Shown piece by piece: positions 52,882 through 60,964 of a stretch of DNA of 64,000 nt; the first letter of the stretch is position 1; each line of letters opens with the position of its first letter. The notes below the pieces were generated by a model. The model searched no databases and was not told where the DNA came from. It worked only from the letters and a program-made list of their open reading frames with translations. This DNA is from Nesterenkonia sp. Act20 (GTDB lineage Bacteria > Actinomycetota > Actinomycetes > Actinomycetales > Micrococcaceae). The stretch is from positions 77,490 through 141,489 of the forward strand of contig NZ_JADPQH010000002.1 of NCBI RefSeq assembly GCF_019173455.1, in the 5' to 3' direction. The translations under genes were made by a program, and so were the position numbers.

Positions 52882-53385
52882 GTGGCACTTGAAACCGAAC
52901 TCGTGATTCCGCACAGCGCGCAGAACATCATCGAGGCCTATGCTGATCGCGACTTCAATGAGCACCTGTCCAAGAAGGTCGGCGCTGAGCTGCTGAGCTT
53001 CGAGGTCAACGGACCCCTGGATGGCGCCTTCGAAATCGTCACAGAACAGTCGATGGCAGCGGACAAGCTGCCCGACATCGCCAAGAAGGTCATCAAAGGT
53101 CAGGTCACAGTGCATGTGACCCACTCCTGGGGTGCACCCGACGCAGACGGATCGCGCCGGGCGGACACCGAGGTGAAGATCTCCTCGGCTCCGGTTTCGG
53201 CGACCTCGGCGCAGAACCTGCACGCGCGCGGAGACCAGGAGACGCTCTCCACCGTCCGCGGTGAGGTCAATGTCAACATCCCGCTGATCGGCAAGAAGAT
53301 CAAGGCTGCCGCCGAGCCGTATATGCGCAAGTTCGTGGATCTTCAGGCGCGCGAGGTCAGCGCCTGGATCGCTGGCCGGGGCTGA
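52882..53385 (+). CDS. DUF2505-family protein
   Basis: A 167-residue protein of the actinobacterial DUF2505 family, which has a START/SRPBCC-like lipid-pocket fold (opening VIPHSAQNIIEAYADRDFNE, later VNVNIPLIGKKIKAAAEPYM). Such proteins may bind a hydrophobic ligand; none has a known role that I recall. It starts with GTG seven bases after AAGGAG. It is followed by the tandem repeats at 53424. Confidence 0.85.
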   Translation: MALETELVIPHSAQNIIEAYADRDFNEHLSKKVGAELLSFEVNGPLDGAFEIVTEQSMAADKLPDIAKKVIKGQVTVHVTHSWGAPDADGSRRADTEVKISSAPVSATSAQNLHARGDQETLSTVRGEVNVNIPLIGKKIKAAAEPYMRKFVDLQAREVSAWIAGRG

Positions 53386-53423
53386 TCAGGCTCGGGCCTA
53401 AGTCCGGTTGATCAACGCTGACG

Positions 53424-53556
53424 CAGTGACCGTCTGGTCACCTTCGGCCCAGTGACCGGCTTGGTCACCTCCGGCTCAGTGACCGGCTTGGTCACCTTCG
53501 GCTCAGTGACCGGCTTGGTCACCTTCGGCTCAGTGACCCTCTGGTCACCGCCGGCC
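53424..53556. repeat. Five tandem 26-27-bp repeats, each a dyad
   Basis: Units start at 53424, 53450, 53477, 53504 and 53531. The consensus begins CAGTGACCGGCTTGGTCACC and ends TTCGGCT; each unit contains GTGACC and GGTCAC as a perfect dyad. Units 3 and 4 are identical, unit 2 differs by one base, and the outer two share a one-base-shorter spacer (GTCT or CTCT in place of GGCTT). The array lies between the convergent DUF2505 and pth genes. Confidence 0.85.
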
Positions 53557-53574
53557 CAGGGCGCGGGCAGCGGC

Positions 53575-54153
53575 TCAATGCACCGCGTTCTGGGCCGCCG
53601 TCAGCCCATCGGCGACGAGGGTCTCCACGGCATCTGCCAGCCGTGAGATGAACAGCGGAAGCTCCTTCTGCTCCGCGGCGCTGAACTTCTGCAGCACGTA
53701 GTCCGCAGTGTCCATCTGGCCAGGGGGCCGTCCGACGCCTGCCCGGACCCGCAGGTAATCTCGGTCCCCACCCAGATGAGTGGTGATCGACTTGAGCCCG
53801 TTATGTCCGCCCTCGGACCCGCCGCGCTTGAGCTTCGCGCGGCCGAAGTCGAGGTCGACCTCATCGTGGACCACGATCAGGTTCTCGGTGGGCACAGAGA
53901 AGTAATCCATCAGCCCACGCACGGGTTTGCCCGAGACGTTCATATATCCCTCGGAGATCGCGAAGACGACCTTCGGTCCGCCCGGGCCCAACCGGGCCGC
54001 GACGGCCTTGGCCCCGAGCTTGGTGCGCGAGTAGTTCGCGTCCATTCTCTCGAGGAGTTCATCGAGCACCATGTGCCCGATATTGTGCCGGGTATGACGA
54101 TAGCGGGACCCGGGGTTACCGAGTCCCGCTATCATCCACGTCTGCGAAGCCAT
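53575..54153 (-). CDS. pth: Peptidyl-tRNA hydrolase
   Basis: A 192-residue Pth. GLGNPGSRYRHTRHNIGHMV holds the catalytic histidine and the asparagine that binds the substrate, and the lid and core motifs GYMNVSGKPVRGLMDYF, HDEVDLDFGRAKLKRGGSEG, HNGLKSI and RVRAGVGRPP are complete. It recycles peptidyl-tRNA released from ribosomes. It is usually found next to rplY, as here. Confidence 0.96.
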   Translation of the reverse strand: MASQTWMIAGLGNPGSRYRHTRHNIGHMVLDELLERMDANYSRTKLGAKAVAARLGPGGPKVVFAISEGYMNVSGKPVRGLMDYFSVPTENLIVVHDEVDLDFGRAKLKRGGSEGGHNGLKSITTHLGGDRDYLRVRAGVGRPPGQMDTADYVLQKFSAAEQKELPLFISRLADAVETLVADGLTAAQNAVH

Positions 54154-54188
54154 GCTTCGAGCCTAGTGGAGGTTGTGCGTCGAGCCGA

Positions 54189-54839
54189 TCAGGACTCGTT
54201 GTCCTCGGAGTTCTCCGCGGACTCTTCTTCGCCTTCACCCTCGGTGGACTCGCCATCGGCGTCCTCACCCTCGGTGGTCTCTTCCTCATCGCCCAGGTCC
54301 TGCTCGGTGGGCTCATGGATCGAGACGATCGGGGATTCCATATCGGACAGCGCCAGCGTGACTCCCTTGGGCAGCTGGATGTGCTCCGGGAGGGCGTTCT
54401 CGTCGCGGTCGGTGATGTCCACGATCACGTGCTCGGGCAGGTGGGTCGCCTCGGCCTCGATGGAGACGGTGGCCTGCTCCAGGATCCACTCGAAGCCGAC
54501 GGCGGGCTCGCCTGTGACCTCGACGTAGACGTCGACGACGACCTTCTCACCGCGGCGCACGGTCAGCAGGTCCATGTGGTCGATGTTGCGCTTGATGATG
54601 GCGCGCTGGATGGCCTTGGGGATGACCAGCTGCTCGGTGCCCTCGATGTCCAGGGTGATCAGCGCGTTGGGGTTACGCACTGCCAGGTGGGTCTGGTGTC
54701 CCGGGAGAGTCACGTGGATGGGCTCTTCGCCGTGGCCATAGACCACTGCGGGGATGAGGTCATCGCGGCGTGCTTTGCGGGCTGCGCCCTTGCCGAATTC
54801 GGTGCGCTTGGTCGCGGGAATGACGATCTTGTCAGCCAT
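54189..54839 (-). CDS. rplY: 50S ribosomal protein L25 / general stress protein Ctc
   Basis: A 216-residue two-domain L25 of the CTC type: N-terminal 5S-rRNA-binding domain (GAARKARRDDLIPAVVYGHG...), TL5-like C-terminal domain (VEVTGEPAVGFEWIL, VIVDITDRDE) and a very acidic tail rich in Glu/Asp/Ser/Gly. It starts at the ATG at 54839; an upstream open part has no ribosomal similarity. It precedes pth by 35 bases on the same strand. Confidence 0.95.
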   Translation of the reverse strand: MADKIVIPATKRTEFGKGAARKARRDDLIPAVVYGHGEEPIHVTLPGHQTHLAVRNPNALITLDIEGTEQLVIPKAIQRAIIKRNIDHMDLLTVRRGEKVVVDVYVEVTGEPAVGFEWILEQATVSIEAEATHLPEHVIVDITDRDENALPEHIQLPKGVTLALSDMESPIVSIHEPTEQDLGDEEETTEGEDADGESTEGEGEEESAENSEDNES

Positions 54840-55060
54840 GGTATTTGTCCTTCGTTGGTTGGATGCGTATTGATCCAGGCCAACGACAAGTGAAGTCCAG
54901 GCTCTCCGCGCGCTGAGCGGCGGGTATGAAGTCCTGCAGTTCGCCTCGTCGATCACGGGGCTGATATCCGCGGAAGCTGATCCGCCGACGTCGCCCCCTC
55001 GCCTGGGCACAGCTGTCAACTATACCAGCAGATTCAGCCCCACTGGGCGAGCGCAGGTGT

Positions 55061-55744
55061 TCAGCTGTTGTTCGCGGGCAGGGTGAGGGGAAAGTCGAGC
55101 CGATCGGCAAGCTCCTGCGGGCTCATCCCGTGGGCCTCGCGCAGCGTGACCGACGGGCCGTCCTCGCCCTGATCGATCAGGAAGACCCCGTGGTCGGTGT
55201 AGATCCGGCTCACGCAGGCCAGTCCGGTCAGCGGATAGGTGCAGTCGGCCACGATCTTCGGCGTCCCATCCTTGGCGAAGAGAGACATCATCACGAAGAC
55301 CTCTTTGGCGCCGATGGCCAGGTCCATGGCGCCGCCCACGGCGGGGATCGCGTCCGGCGCCCCGGTGGACCAATTGGCCAGGTCTCCCGCGGCGGAGACC
55401 TGGAAGGCGCCGAGCACGCAGACATCGAGGTGGCCGCCGCGCATGATGGCGAAGGAGTCGGCCTGATGGAAGTAGCTGGCGCCGGGGTGCTCGGTCACCG
55501 GGATCTTCCCGGCGTTGATGAGCTCCTCGTCGATCTCCTCGCCGTGCGCTTCGGGCCCCATGCCCAACATGCCGTTCTCTGTGTGCAGGGTGATCTGCTG
55601 GTCGGCGCGGAGGTGGTCCGAGACCTTGGTGGGCTGTCCGATGCCGAGGTTCACGTAGGAGCCGGGGGCGATGTCTGCGGCCACGAGCCGGGCGAGGTCC
55701 TCACGGGAGAGGGTGGTGCCGCTGGTGCTGTTCTCGGTGCTCAT
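55061..55744 (-). CDS. pcaJ: 3-oxoacid (3-oxoadipate) CoA-transferase, subunit B
   Basis: A 227-residue CoA-transferase beta subunit, with the N-terminal YVNLGIGQPTKVSDHLR and the catalytic glutamate in the ENGMLGMGP motif, then GHLDVCVLGAFQVSAAGDLA. It moves CoA from succinyl-CoA to 3-oxoadipate (or acetoacetate). It overlaps the subunit A gene by four bases. The thiolase and IclR regulator next door favour the beta-ketoadipate role over acetoacetate use, but that rests on context. Confidence 0.88.
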   Translation of the reverse strand: MSTENSTSGTTLSREDLARLVAADIAPGSYVNLGIGQPTKVSDHLRADQQITLHTENGMLGMGPEAHGEEIDEELINAGKIPVTEHPGASYFHQADSFAIMRGGHLDVCVLGAFQVSAAGDLANWSTGAPDAIPAVGGAMDLAIGAKEVFVMMSLFAKDGTPKIVADCTYPLTGLACVSRIYTDHGVFLIDQGEDGPSVTLREAHGMSPQELADRLDFPLTLPANNS

Positions 55745-56484
55745 GCGTGCTTCGCCTCCTGGGGCTGGGCTTCTTGCTGGTTCTCCGGCTGGCCTCCCGG
55801 TTGGTTGCCGGGCCGGTCGGGCTCGGCGTCGAGCGCGGTGACCGTGTCGACGTAGATGCCGGGTGTGACCACGTGTTCCGGGTCGATCGATCCCACGGGG
55901 ACACGCTGCTGGACCTGGACGACCGTGTGCGCGGCGGCGGTTGCCATGACCGGGCCGAAGTTCCTGGCGGTCTTGCGGTAGAGGAGGTTGCCGGCGTCGT
56001 CGGCGGTGTGTGCCTTGATCAGCGCCACGTCCCCGCGGATCGGATACTCGAGCACGTAGTGGCGGCCGTCGATCTCGCGGGCCTCCTTGCCCTCGGCGAG
56101 GCTGGTGCCGTAGCCGGTGGGTGTGAAGAAGGCTCCGATGCCGGCGCCCGCGGCGCGCAGCCGTTCGGCGAGGTTGCCCTGCGGGACGAGCTCGAGCTCG
56201 ATGTCTCCGGCGCGGTAGGCCTCGTCAAAGTGCCAGGAGTCGGACTGCCGAGGGAAGGAGCAGATCACCTTGCGCACGCGGCGTTCCTTGATCAGCAGCG
56301 CGAGGCCGCGATCACCCTGTCCGGCGTTGTTGCTGACCACGGTGAGCCCCGTGGTCCCGGACTCCAGGAGCGCGTCGATGAGCTCCATGGGCTGTCCGGC
56401 GTTGCCGAAGCCTCCGAGCAGCACGGTGGAGCCGTCCTGCACTCTTGCGACGGCCTCTGCGGCCGTGTCGACAAATTCAGTCAT
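55741..56484 (-). CDS. pcaI: 3-oxoacid (3-oxoadipate) CoA-transferase, subunit A
   Basis: A 247-residue alpha subunit: GGFGNAGQPMELIDALLESG and VVSNNAGQGDRGLALLIKER at the N-terminus, FTPTGYGTSLAEGKEAREID, and DVALIKAHTADDAGNLLYRK. The C-terminal ~25 residues are a Gln/Pro/Gly-rich tail not needed for the fold. The start codon at 56484 follows the thiolase stop by 18 bases, in one operon with pcaJ. Confidence 0.88.
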   Translation of the reverse strand: MTEFVDTAAEAVARVQDGSTVLLGGFGNAGQPMELIDALLESGTTGLTVVSNNAGQGDRGLALLIKERRVRKVICSFPRQSDSWHFDEAYRAGDIELELVPQGNLAERLRAAGAGIGAFFTPTGYGTSLAEGKEAREIDGRHYVLEYPIRGDVALIKAHTADDAGNLLYRKTARNFGPVMATAAAHTVVQVQQRVPVGSIDPEHVVTPGIYVDTVTALDAEPDRPGNQPGGQPENQQEAQPQEAKHA

Positions 56485-56502
56485 GGGTTCATCCTTCAGT
56501 TC

Positions 56503-57738
56503 TCAGCTGGTCTGGGGCGTCTGGCTGGTGGGTGATGTCTGGCTGGTGGCGTTTTCCAGGACGACGGCGAGGCCCTGGCCCACGCCGATGCACAGCGTCG
56601 CGACACCCCAGCGTTCTCCGCTGGCTTCCATGCGCTGCGCCAGCGTGGCGAGCACGCGGGTCCCGGAGGCACCCAACGGGTGCCCGATCGCGATGGCCCC
56701 ACCCCAGGCGTTGACGATCTCGGGGTCGATGTCCCAGGCGTCCAGGCAGGCCAGGGACTGGGCGGCGAAGGCTTCGTTGAGTTCCACCGCCCCGACCTCA
56801 CCCCAGCCGATTCCGGCGCGCTTCAGCGCCTTGTTGCTGGCCTCCACGGGGGCATAGCCGAAGTATTGCGGCTCATCGGCCGCGGCCGCCCAGCCTGCGA
56901 TGCGCACCTTCGGGGTGAGTCCGAGCTTCTCGCCTCCGGCGGCGGAGCCGAGCCAGACCGCCGAGGCTCCGTCGTTCATCGGGGAGGCATTGCCTGCGGT
57001 GACGGTGCCGTTCTCGGCGCGGAACACGGTGCGCAGCCCGGCGAGCTTCTGCTCGGTGACTCCGGCGCGGATGGTCTCGTCACGGTCCAGGTCCACTCCG
57101 GGCACGTTCACGGTGAGGTCGGTGAAGCGACCGTCCTCCCAGGCGCGGGCAGCGAGTTCGTGGGAGCGCGCGGCGAAGGCGTCCTGCCGCTCACGGTCGA
57201 TGCCGTACTTCTCGCGCAGCTGCTCGGTGGCCTCGCCCAAGGAGATGGTCCATTCCTTGGGCATGCGTTCGTTGATCAGCCGCCAGCCCAGGGTGGTGTT
57301 CGCGAGCTCGAGATTCGCCATCGGGAAGGGCCGTTCGGTCTTGGGCAGCACCCACGGAGCGCGGGACATGGACTCCACACCCCCGGCAAGGATGACGTCG
57401 GTCTCGCCGAGCGCGATCTGCCGGGCACCGGAGATGGCCGCGTCCAGGGAGGACCCGCAGAGCCGGTTGATCGTGGTGGCGGGCACACTCACCGGCAGCT
57501 TTGCCAGCAGCCAGGCCATGCGGGCCACGTTGCGGTTCTCCTCACCAGCACCGTTGGCGTTGCCGAAGATGACCTCGCCGACGATCTCCCCGGCGTTCTC
57601 GGGATCAAGTCCTGGTGCCTGCTCCACGAGCGTGGAGATCACCAGTTCGGCCAGGTCATCGGGGCGCTGGCCTGCGAGGGCCCCGCCGACCTTGCCGAAG
57701 GGGGTGCGTACGCCGCTGTAGACGAAGATGTCCTGCAT
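56503..57738 (-). CDS. pcaF: Beta-ketoadipyl-CoA thiolase-like acetyl-CoA acyltransferase
   Basis: A 411-residue thiolase. The nucleophilic cysteine is in INRLCGSSLDAAISGARQIA, with GGVESMSRAPWVLPK, the glutamate motif NEAFAAQ, GGAIAIGHPLGASGTRV and the second cysteine in LCIGVGQGLA. It splits beta-ketoadipyl-CoA to succinyl-CoA and acetyl-CoA if assigned as PcaF; general acetyl-CoA acyltransferase is the alternative. The ATG at 57738 begins the family sequence MQDIFVYSGVRTPFG; a more distal ATG at 57771 adds eleven unrelated residues. Confidence 0.88.
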   Translation of the reverse strand: MQDIFVYSGVRTPFGKVGGALAGQRPDDLAELVISTLVEQAPGLDPENAGEIVGEVIFGNANGAGEENRNVARMAWLLAKLPVSVPATTINRLCGSSLDAAISGARQIALGETDVILAGGVESMSRAPWVLPKTERPFPMANLELANTTLGWRLINERMPKEWTISLGEATEQLREKYGIDRERQDAFAARSHELAARAWEDGRFTDLTVNVPGVDLDRDETIRAGVTEQKLAGLRTVFRAENGTVTAGNASPMNDGASAVWLGSAAGGEKLGLTPKVRIAGWAAAADEPQYFGYAPVEASNKALKRAGIGWGEVGAVELNEAFAAQSLACLDAWDIDPEIVNAWGGAIAIGHPLGASGTRVLATLAQRMEASGERWGVATLCIGVGQGLAVVLENATSQTSPTSQTPQTS

Positions 57739-57874
57739 ATGAGCTTCCTGCCTGTGTTGTTCGCTATGCAAACACTTGTGCGCTATGTGTACCGAGCATA
57801 GTCCTGCAGGTGAAGTTTTTCCAGAGGTGCCGGGGTGACTAGAGGCTTTGCGGTGACTAGAGGCTGTGCCGTAA
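57739..57874. promoter_or_regulatory. Promoter region of thiolase/CoA-transferase operon with dyads
   Basis: The 136-base gap between the IclR gene and the thiolase gene contains TGTTCGCTATGCAAACA (ends TGTT/AACA) and a second CGCTATG...CATAG pair around 57783-57803. IclR proteins often bind such dyads. A short direct repeat, GTGACTAGAGGCT, also occurs about 57835-57863. Confidence 0.4.
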
Positions 57875-58723
57875 CTAGAGGCTCTGCGGCACGGTGAGCC
57901 GGCCGACGTCGTCGCCCAGGGACCGTATCAGGTCTTCCACCGTCTCAGCACAGCGCAGCAGATGCGGGAGTGTGCGTTCCACTGATTCGGCCGCCGACTC
58001 CCGGCCCGCAGAGATGGAGGTGTTCAGCGAGAGCACGATGGATCCCTTGGCGTCCCGCACCGGCACCGCCACTGAGCGCAGACCCTCTTCGAGCTCCTCG
58101 TCCACCACGGCGTATCCTTTTACGCGGACGCCGGTGATGATTCCGAGCAGCTTCTCTGGATCGGTGACCGTGCGCTGGGTGAACGCGGTGCGCGGCATCG
58201 TCTGCATCCGGTGCCGCAGCGTCTCGTCGTCGAGCTCGGCCAGCAGCACCCGACCCATGGAGGTCACGAAGGCGGGAAGCTTGGTGCCCAGGGCGAGGTC
58301 GATGCGCATGATGCGCCGGGTGTGCACCCGGCAGACGTACATCACCTCGTCACCCACCAACAGCGCGGCAGAGCAGGATTCGGCCAGCTGCACCGAGAGC
58401 TCACTGAGGGAAGGCTGCAGCAGCTCGTGCCAGCCCCTCCCCGACCAATACCCCTGCCCAAGGCCGAGCACCTTCGGCGTCAGCTCGAAGACGCGACCAT
58501 CGGTATAGGCGTATCCCTCGTGCACCAGGGTCAGCAGCATGCGCCGCGCCGTGGCTCGACTGACACCGCTGCGCCGCGCGACCTCGGAGAGCGTGAGCTT
58601 CGGCTCGGCCGCAGAGAAGGACTCCAGCACCTTGAGCCCGGTGGACAGTGAGCGCACGAACTCATTGCGCGTCGCCCCCGGCGCAACGGGCTGCGCAGAG
58701 TCTTGCTGCTCGTCCTGATCCAT
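57875..58723 (-). CDS. IclR-family transcriptional regulator (PcaR-like)
   Basis: A 282-residue regulator: N-terminal winged helix (EFVRSLSTGLKVLESFSAAE, LTLSEVARRSGVSRATARRM, LVHEGYAYTDGRVFEL) and the C-terminal IclR effector domain (GDEVMYVCRVHTRRIMRID, KGYAVVDEELEEGLRSVAVP). It is co-oriented with the thiolase/CoA-transferase genes and divergent from the dehydroshikimate dehydratase, so it is the likely regulator of both. Its ligand may be protocatechuate or beta-ketoadipate, by analogy with PcaR/PcaU. Confidence 0.9.
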   Translation of the reverse strand: MDQDEQQDSAQPVAPGATRNEFVRSLSTGLKVLESFSAAEPKLTLSEVARRSGVSRATARRMLLTLVHEGYAYTDGRVFELTPKVLGLGQGYWSGRGWHELLQPSLSELSVQLAESCSAALLVGDEVMYVCRVHTRRIMRIDLALGTKLPAFVTSMGRVLLAELDDETLRHRMQTMPRTAFTQRTVTDPEKLLGIITGVRVKGYAVVDEELEEGLRSVAVPVRDAKGSIVLSLNTSISAGRESAAESVERTLPHLLRCAETVEDLIRSLGDDVGRLTVPQSL

Positions 58724-58758
58724 GGCCCGATCCTACCGACCAGCGACTCCTCCCCGTT

Positions 58759-58769
58759 GGGGGGGGGGG
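58759..58769. repeat. Run of eleven G in the regulatory gap upstream of the IclR gene
   Basis: Eleven consecutive G follow TCCCCGTT, 36 bases upstream of the IclR start. Homopolymers this long slip during replication and can change promoter spacing. Confidence 0.6.
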
Positions 58770-58802
58770 TTCCCGTCCCCGCTGAGTGGCTCCCCCATCC
58801 CC

Positions 58803-58874
58803 GCTGAGTGGCGGATTCTCCGACTAGTTGAGGCGGTTTTGGCCCAATGTACTCGTAGGTTCCGCCGCTCAACG
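58803..58874. repeat. Hairpin intergenic repeat, copy 1
   Basis: A 72-base copy of a repeat that also occurs at 60739 and 62454. The ends are inverted (GCTGAGTGGCGGA ... TCCGCCGCTCAAC). It lies in the divergent control region between the IclR gene and qsuB. The outer stem here has two mismatches (C/T and T/C changes in the left arm). A partial left-arm copy (GCTGAGTGGC) precedes it at about 58781. Confidence 0.75.
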
Positions 58875-58918
58875 CTGGGGAGAGGTGCATGCGAGTCCCA
58901 GCCATGGGCCCGGAATGT

Positions 58919-58933
58919 AATGTTTGGTACATT
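58919..58933. promoter_or_regulatory. AATGT-N5-ACATT dyad just upstream of qsuB
   Basis: AATGTTTGGTACATT is a perfect 5-base dyad six bases before the qsuB ATG. No ribosome binding site lies between, so the mRNA may be leaderless and this site a regulator operator or a -10-like element (TACATT). Confidence 0.4.
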
Positions 58934-58939
58934 GCGAGC

Positions 58940-60727
58940 ATGCGCACCTCTATCGCGACTGTCTGCCTCTCCGGAAGCCTCACCGACAAACTCCACGCCT
59001 GCGCCGATGCTGGCTTCGACGGGGTGGAGATCATGGACGCGGACCTCACCGTCTCCTATGAATCCCCCGAAGAGATCCGTGCACTGTGTCAGCGCCTGGG
59101 ACTAAGGATCGACCTCTTCCAGCCCTTCCGAGACTTCGAAGGGGTGACCGAAGAGCTGCTCGCCGAGAATCTGCGCCGCGCCGAGGCCAAGTTCCAGCTG
59201 ATGAACCGGCTGGGCGCCGACACCATCCTGGTCTGCAGCAACGCCGGGACCGCGACGATCGACGACGACGCCGTGGCCGCCGCCCAGCTCGGCGCCCTGG
59301 CGGACCTTGCCGCCGGATATGGCATCCGCATCGCCTATGAGGCGCTGGCCTGGGGCCGCTACGTCAACGACTACCGACACGCGTGGAGACTCGTGCAGCT
59401 CGCGGACCGCACGAATCTCGGCACTTGTCTGGACAGCTTTCACATCCTGGCGCGCGGACACGACCCCGCTGCAATCGAGGACATCGATGGTGACAAGATC
59501 TTCTTCCTGCAGCTCGCCGATGCTCCCCAGCTCGACATGGACGTCCTCTCCTGGAGCCGACACCATCGCCTCTTCCCTGGTGAGGGCTCTTTCGACCTGA
59601 GCAGCTTCTTGACCCATGTGCTCATGGCCGGATACACCGGACCGCTCTCGCTGGAGGTCTTCAACGACACCTTCCGACAGACCGATGTCACCGGGACGGC
59701 CGCCCATGCTCGACGGTCATTGACCTGGCTGGCCGACCGCACCTCGGAGGCCAACGGCTGGAGCGCCGATCGCCTGCCCGCCGCCCAGGCCCCGCGCAGC
59801 GTCGACTTCGTGGAGATCACCGGCAGCGATCTCGGCCAGGCCGACGAGACCCTGAACCAGCTCGGCTTCACCTTCCGCGGCAAGCACCGGACCAAGCAGG
59901 TCCGACTCTGGACCATGGGCTCCACCCGCGTCATCCTCAACGAGCAGAGCCAGCAGCCCGAACCTCACCTCTCGGCGATCGGCCTTCTGGTCGACGACGC
60001 AGGCCAGGCCCTCGCGCGCGGGGCCGCCCTGGGCGCCCCGGTCGTGTTCCGACGCACCTATGCCGGGGACCACGAGCTCAAGGCACTGGGAGCCCCGGAT
60101 GGCACGGTGATCTACTGGAATGATGCGCCCGCCGAGGACACCTGGGTCAGCGAATTCCACGGCGGGCAGCCAGCGTTGGACTCCACGCACGCCGTGGACC
60201 ACATCAACCTCTCCTACCGCTGGCACGAGTTTGAGGAGACGGTGCTCTTCTTCCACAGCGTGCTCGGGCTCGAAGCTCAGGCACCGGAGAACGTGCCCAG
60301 CCCGCAGGGGCTGATGCGCAGCCAGGTGATGCGCACCGCGGACGGCACCGTGCGCCTTCCGCTGAACCTTGCACCCCCCACAGCCCCGCTGCCGCCGCGG
60401 CATATCGCCGTGACCTGCACCGATATCATCGGACTCGCGCAGGACGCGCATGACCGAGGGCTGCATTTCCTCAAGATCCCGAACAACTACTACGCGGACG
60501 TCGAGGCGCGCTTCGGGCTGGACGCCGAGTACCTTGCCCGGCTCAAGGAGCTCAATCTGCTCTACGACCGCGATGAGCAGGGCGAGTTCATCCACTTCTA
60601 CACGCCGAGCATCGGCGGACTTTTCCTGGAGATGGTCCAGCGCGTAGGAACCTACGACGGTTACGGGGCGGCCAACGCGCCGGTCCGCCTCGCGGCCCAG
60701 CGCCGCCAGCCCCAGATCCTGCGCTGA
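58940..60727 (+). CDS. qsuB: 3-Dehydroshikimate dehydratase, two-domain QsuB type
   Basis: A 595-residue fusion. Residues 1-275 are a xylose-isomerase-like TIM barrel with the metal ligands in IAYEALAWGRYVNDY (Glu), LGTCLDSFHIL (Asp/His), IFFLQLADAPQ (Gln) and PLSLEVFND (Glu), which turns 3-dehydroshikimate to protocatechuate. Residues 300-595 are a VOC/4-hydroxyphenylpyruvate-dioxygenase-like domain (VDHINLSYRWHEFEETVLFF, RHIAVTCTDI, TPSIGGLFLEMVQRVG). The same fusion is known as QsuB in Corynebacterium. The ATG at 58940 is the first that gives the barrel start; a longer frame reaches 58889. It is divergent from the IclR gene and followed by gltS. Confidence 0.9.
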   Translation: MRTSIATVCLSGSLTDKLHACADAGFDGVEIMDADLTVSYESPEEIRALCQRLGLRIDLFQPFRDFEGVTEELLAENLRRAEAKFQLMNRLGADTILVCSNAGTATIDDDAVAAAQLGALADLAAGYGIRIAYEALAWGRYVNDYRHAWRLVQLADRTNLGTCLDSFHILARGHDPAAIEDIDGDKIFFLQLADAPQLDMDVLSWSRHHRLFPGEGSFDLSSFLTHVLMAGYTGPLSLEVFNDTFRQTDVTGTAAHARRSLTWLADRTSEANGWSADRLPAAQAPRSVDFVEITGSDLGQADETLNQLGFTFRGKHRTKQVRLWTMGSTRVILNEQSQQPEPHLSAIGLLVDDAGQALARGAALGAPVVFRRTYAGDHELKALGAPDGTVIYWNDAPAEDTWVSEFHGGQPALDSTHAVDHINLSYRWHEFEETVLFFHSVLGLEAQAPENVPSPQGLMRSQVMRTADGTVRLPLNLAPPTAPLPPRHIAVTCTDIIGLAQDAHDRGLHFLKIPNNYYADVEARFGLDAEYLARLKELNLLYDRDEQGEFIHFYTPSIGGLFLEMVQRVGTYDGYGAANAPVRLAAQRRQPQILR

Positions 60728-60738
60728 GCACCCCCTTG

Positions 60739-60811
60739 CGTTGAGCGGCGGATTCTCCGAATAGTTGAAGCGGTTTTGGCCCAAAGTACTCGTAGATTCC
60801 GCCGCTCAACG
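60739..60811. repeat. Hairpin intergenic repeat, copy 2
   Basis: A 73-base copy, eleven bases after the qsuB stop, with perfect 14-base inverted ends (CGTTGAGCGGCGGA ... TCCGCCGCTCAACG) and an imperfect inner stem. The left flank CACCCCCTTG is shared with copy 3. It may end the qsuB transcript. Confidence 0.8.
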
Positions 60812-60964
60812 GGGTTGGGTGCGGGGTGGTGCGGGGTGGTGCGGGCTTGGGGTGCCGCGGGCACTCTCGAGCGGCTCAACCCTGGCTACCCGCGCTTGAA
60901 GTGTGGTTTTATTCTCCCCACACGCATGGCCGCCGGGGCGGTCCACTTCGGAGAGGGGCATCCG

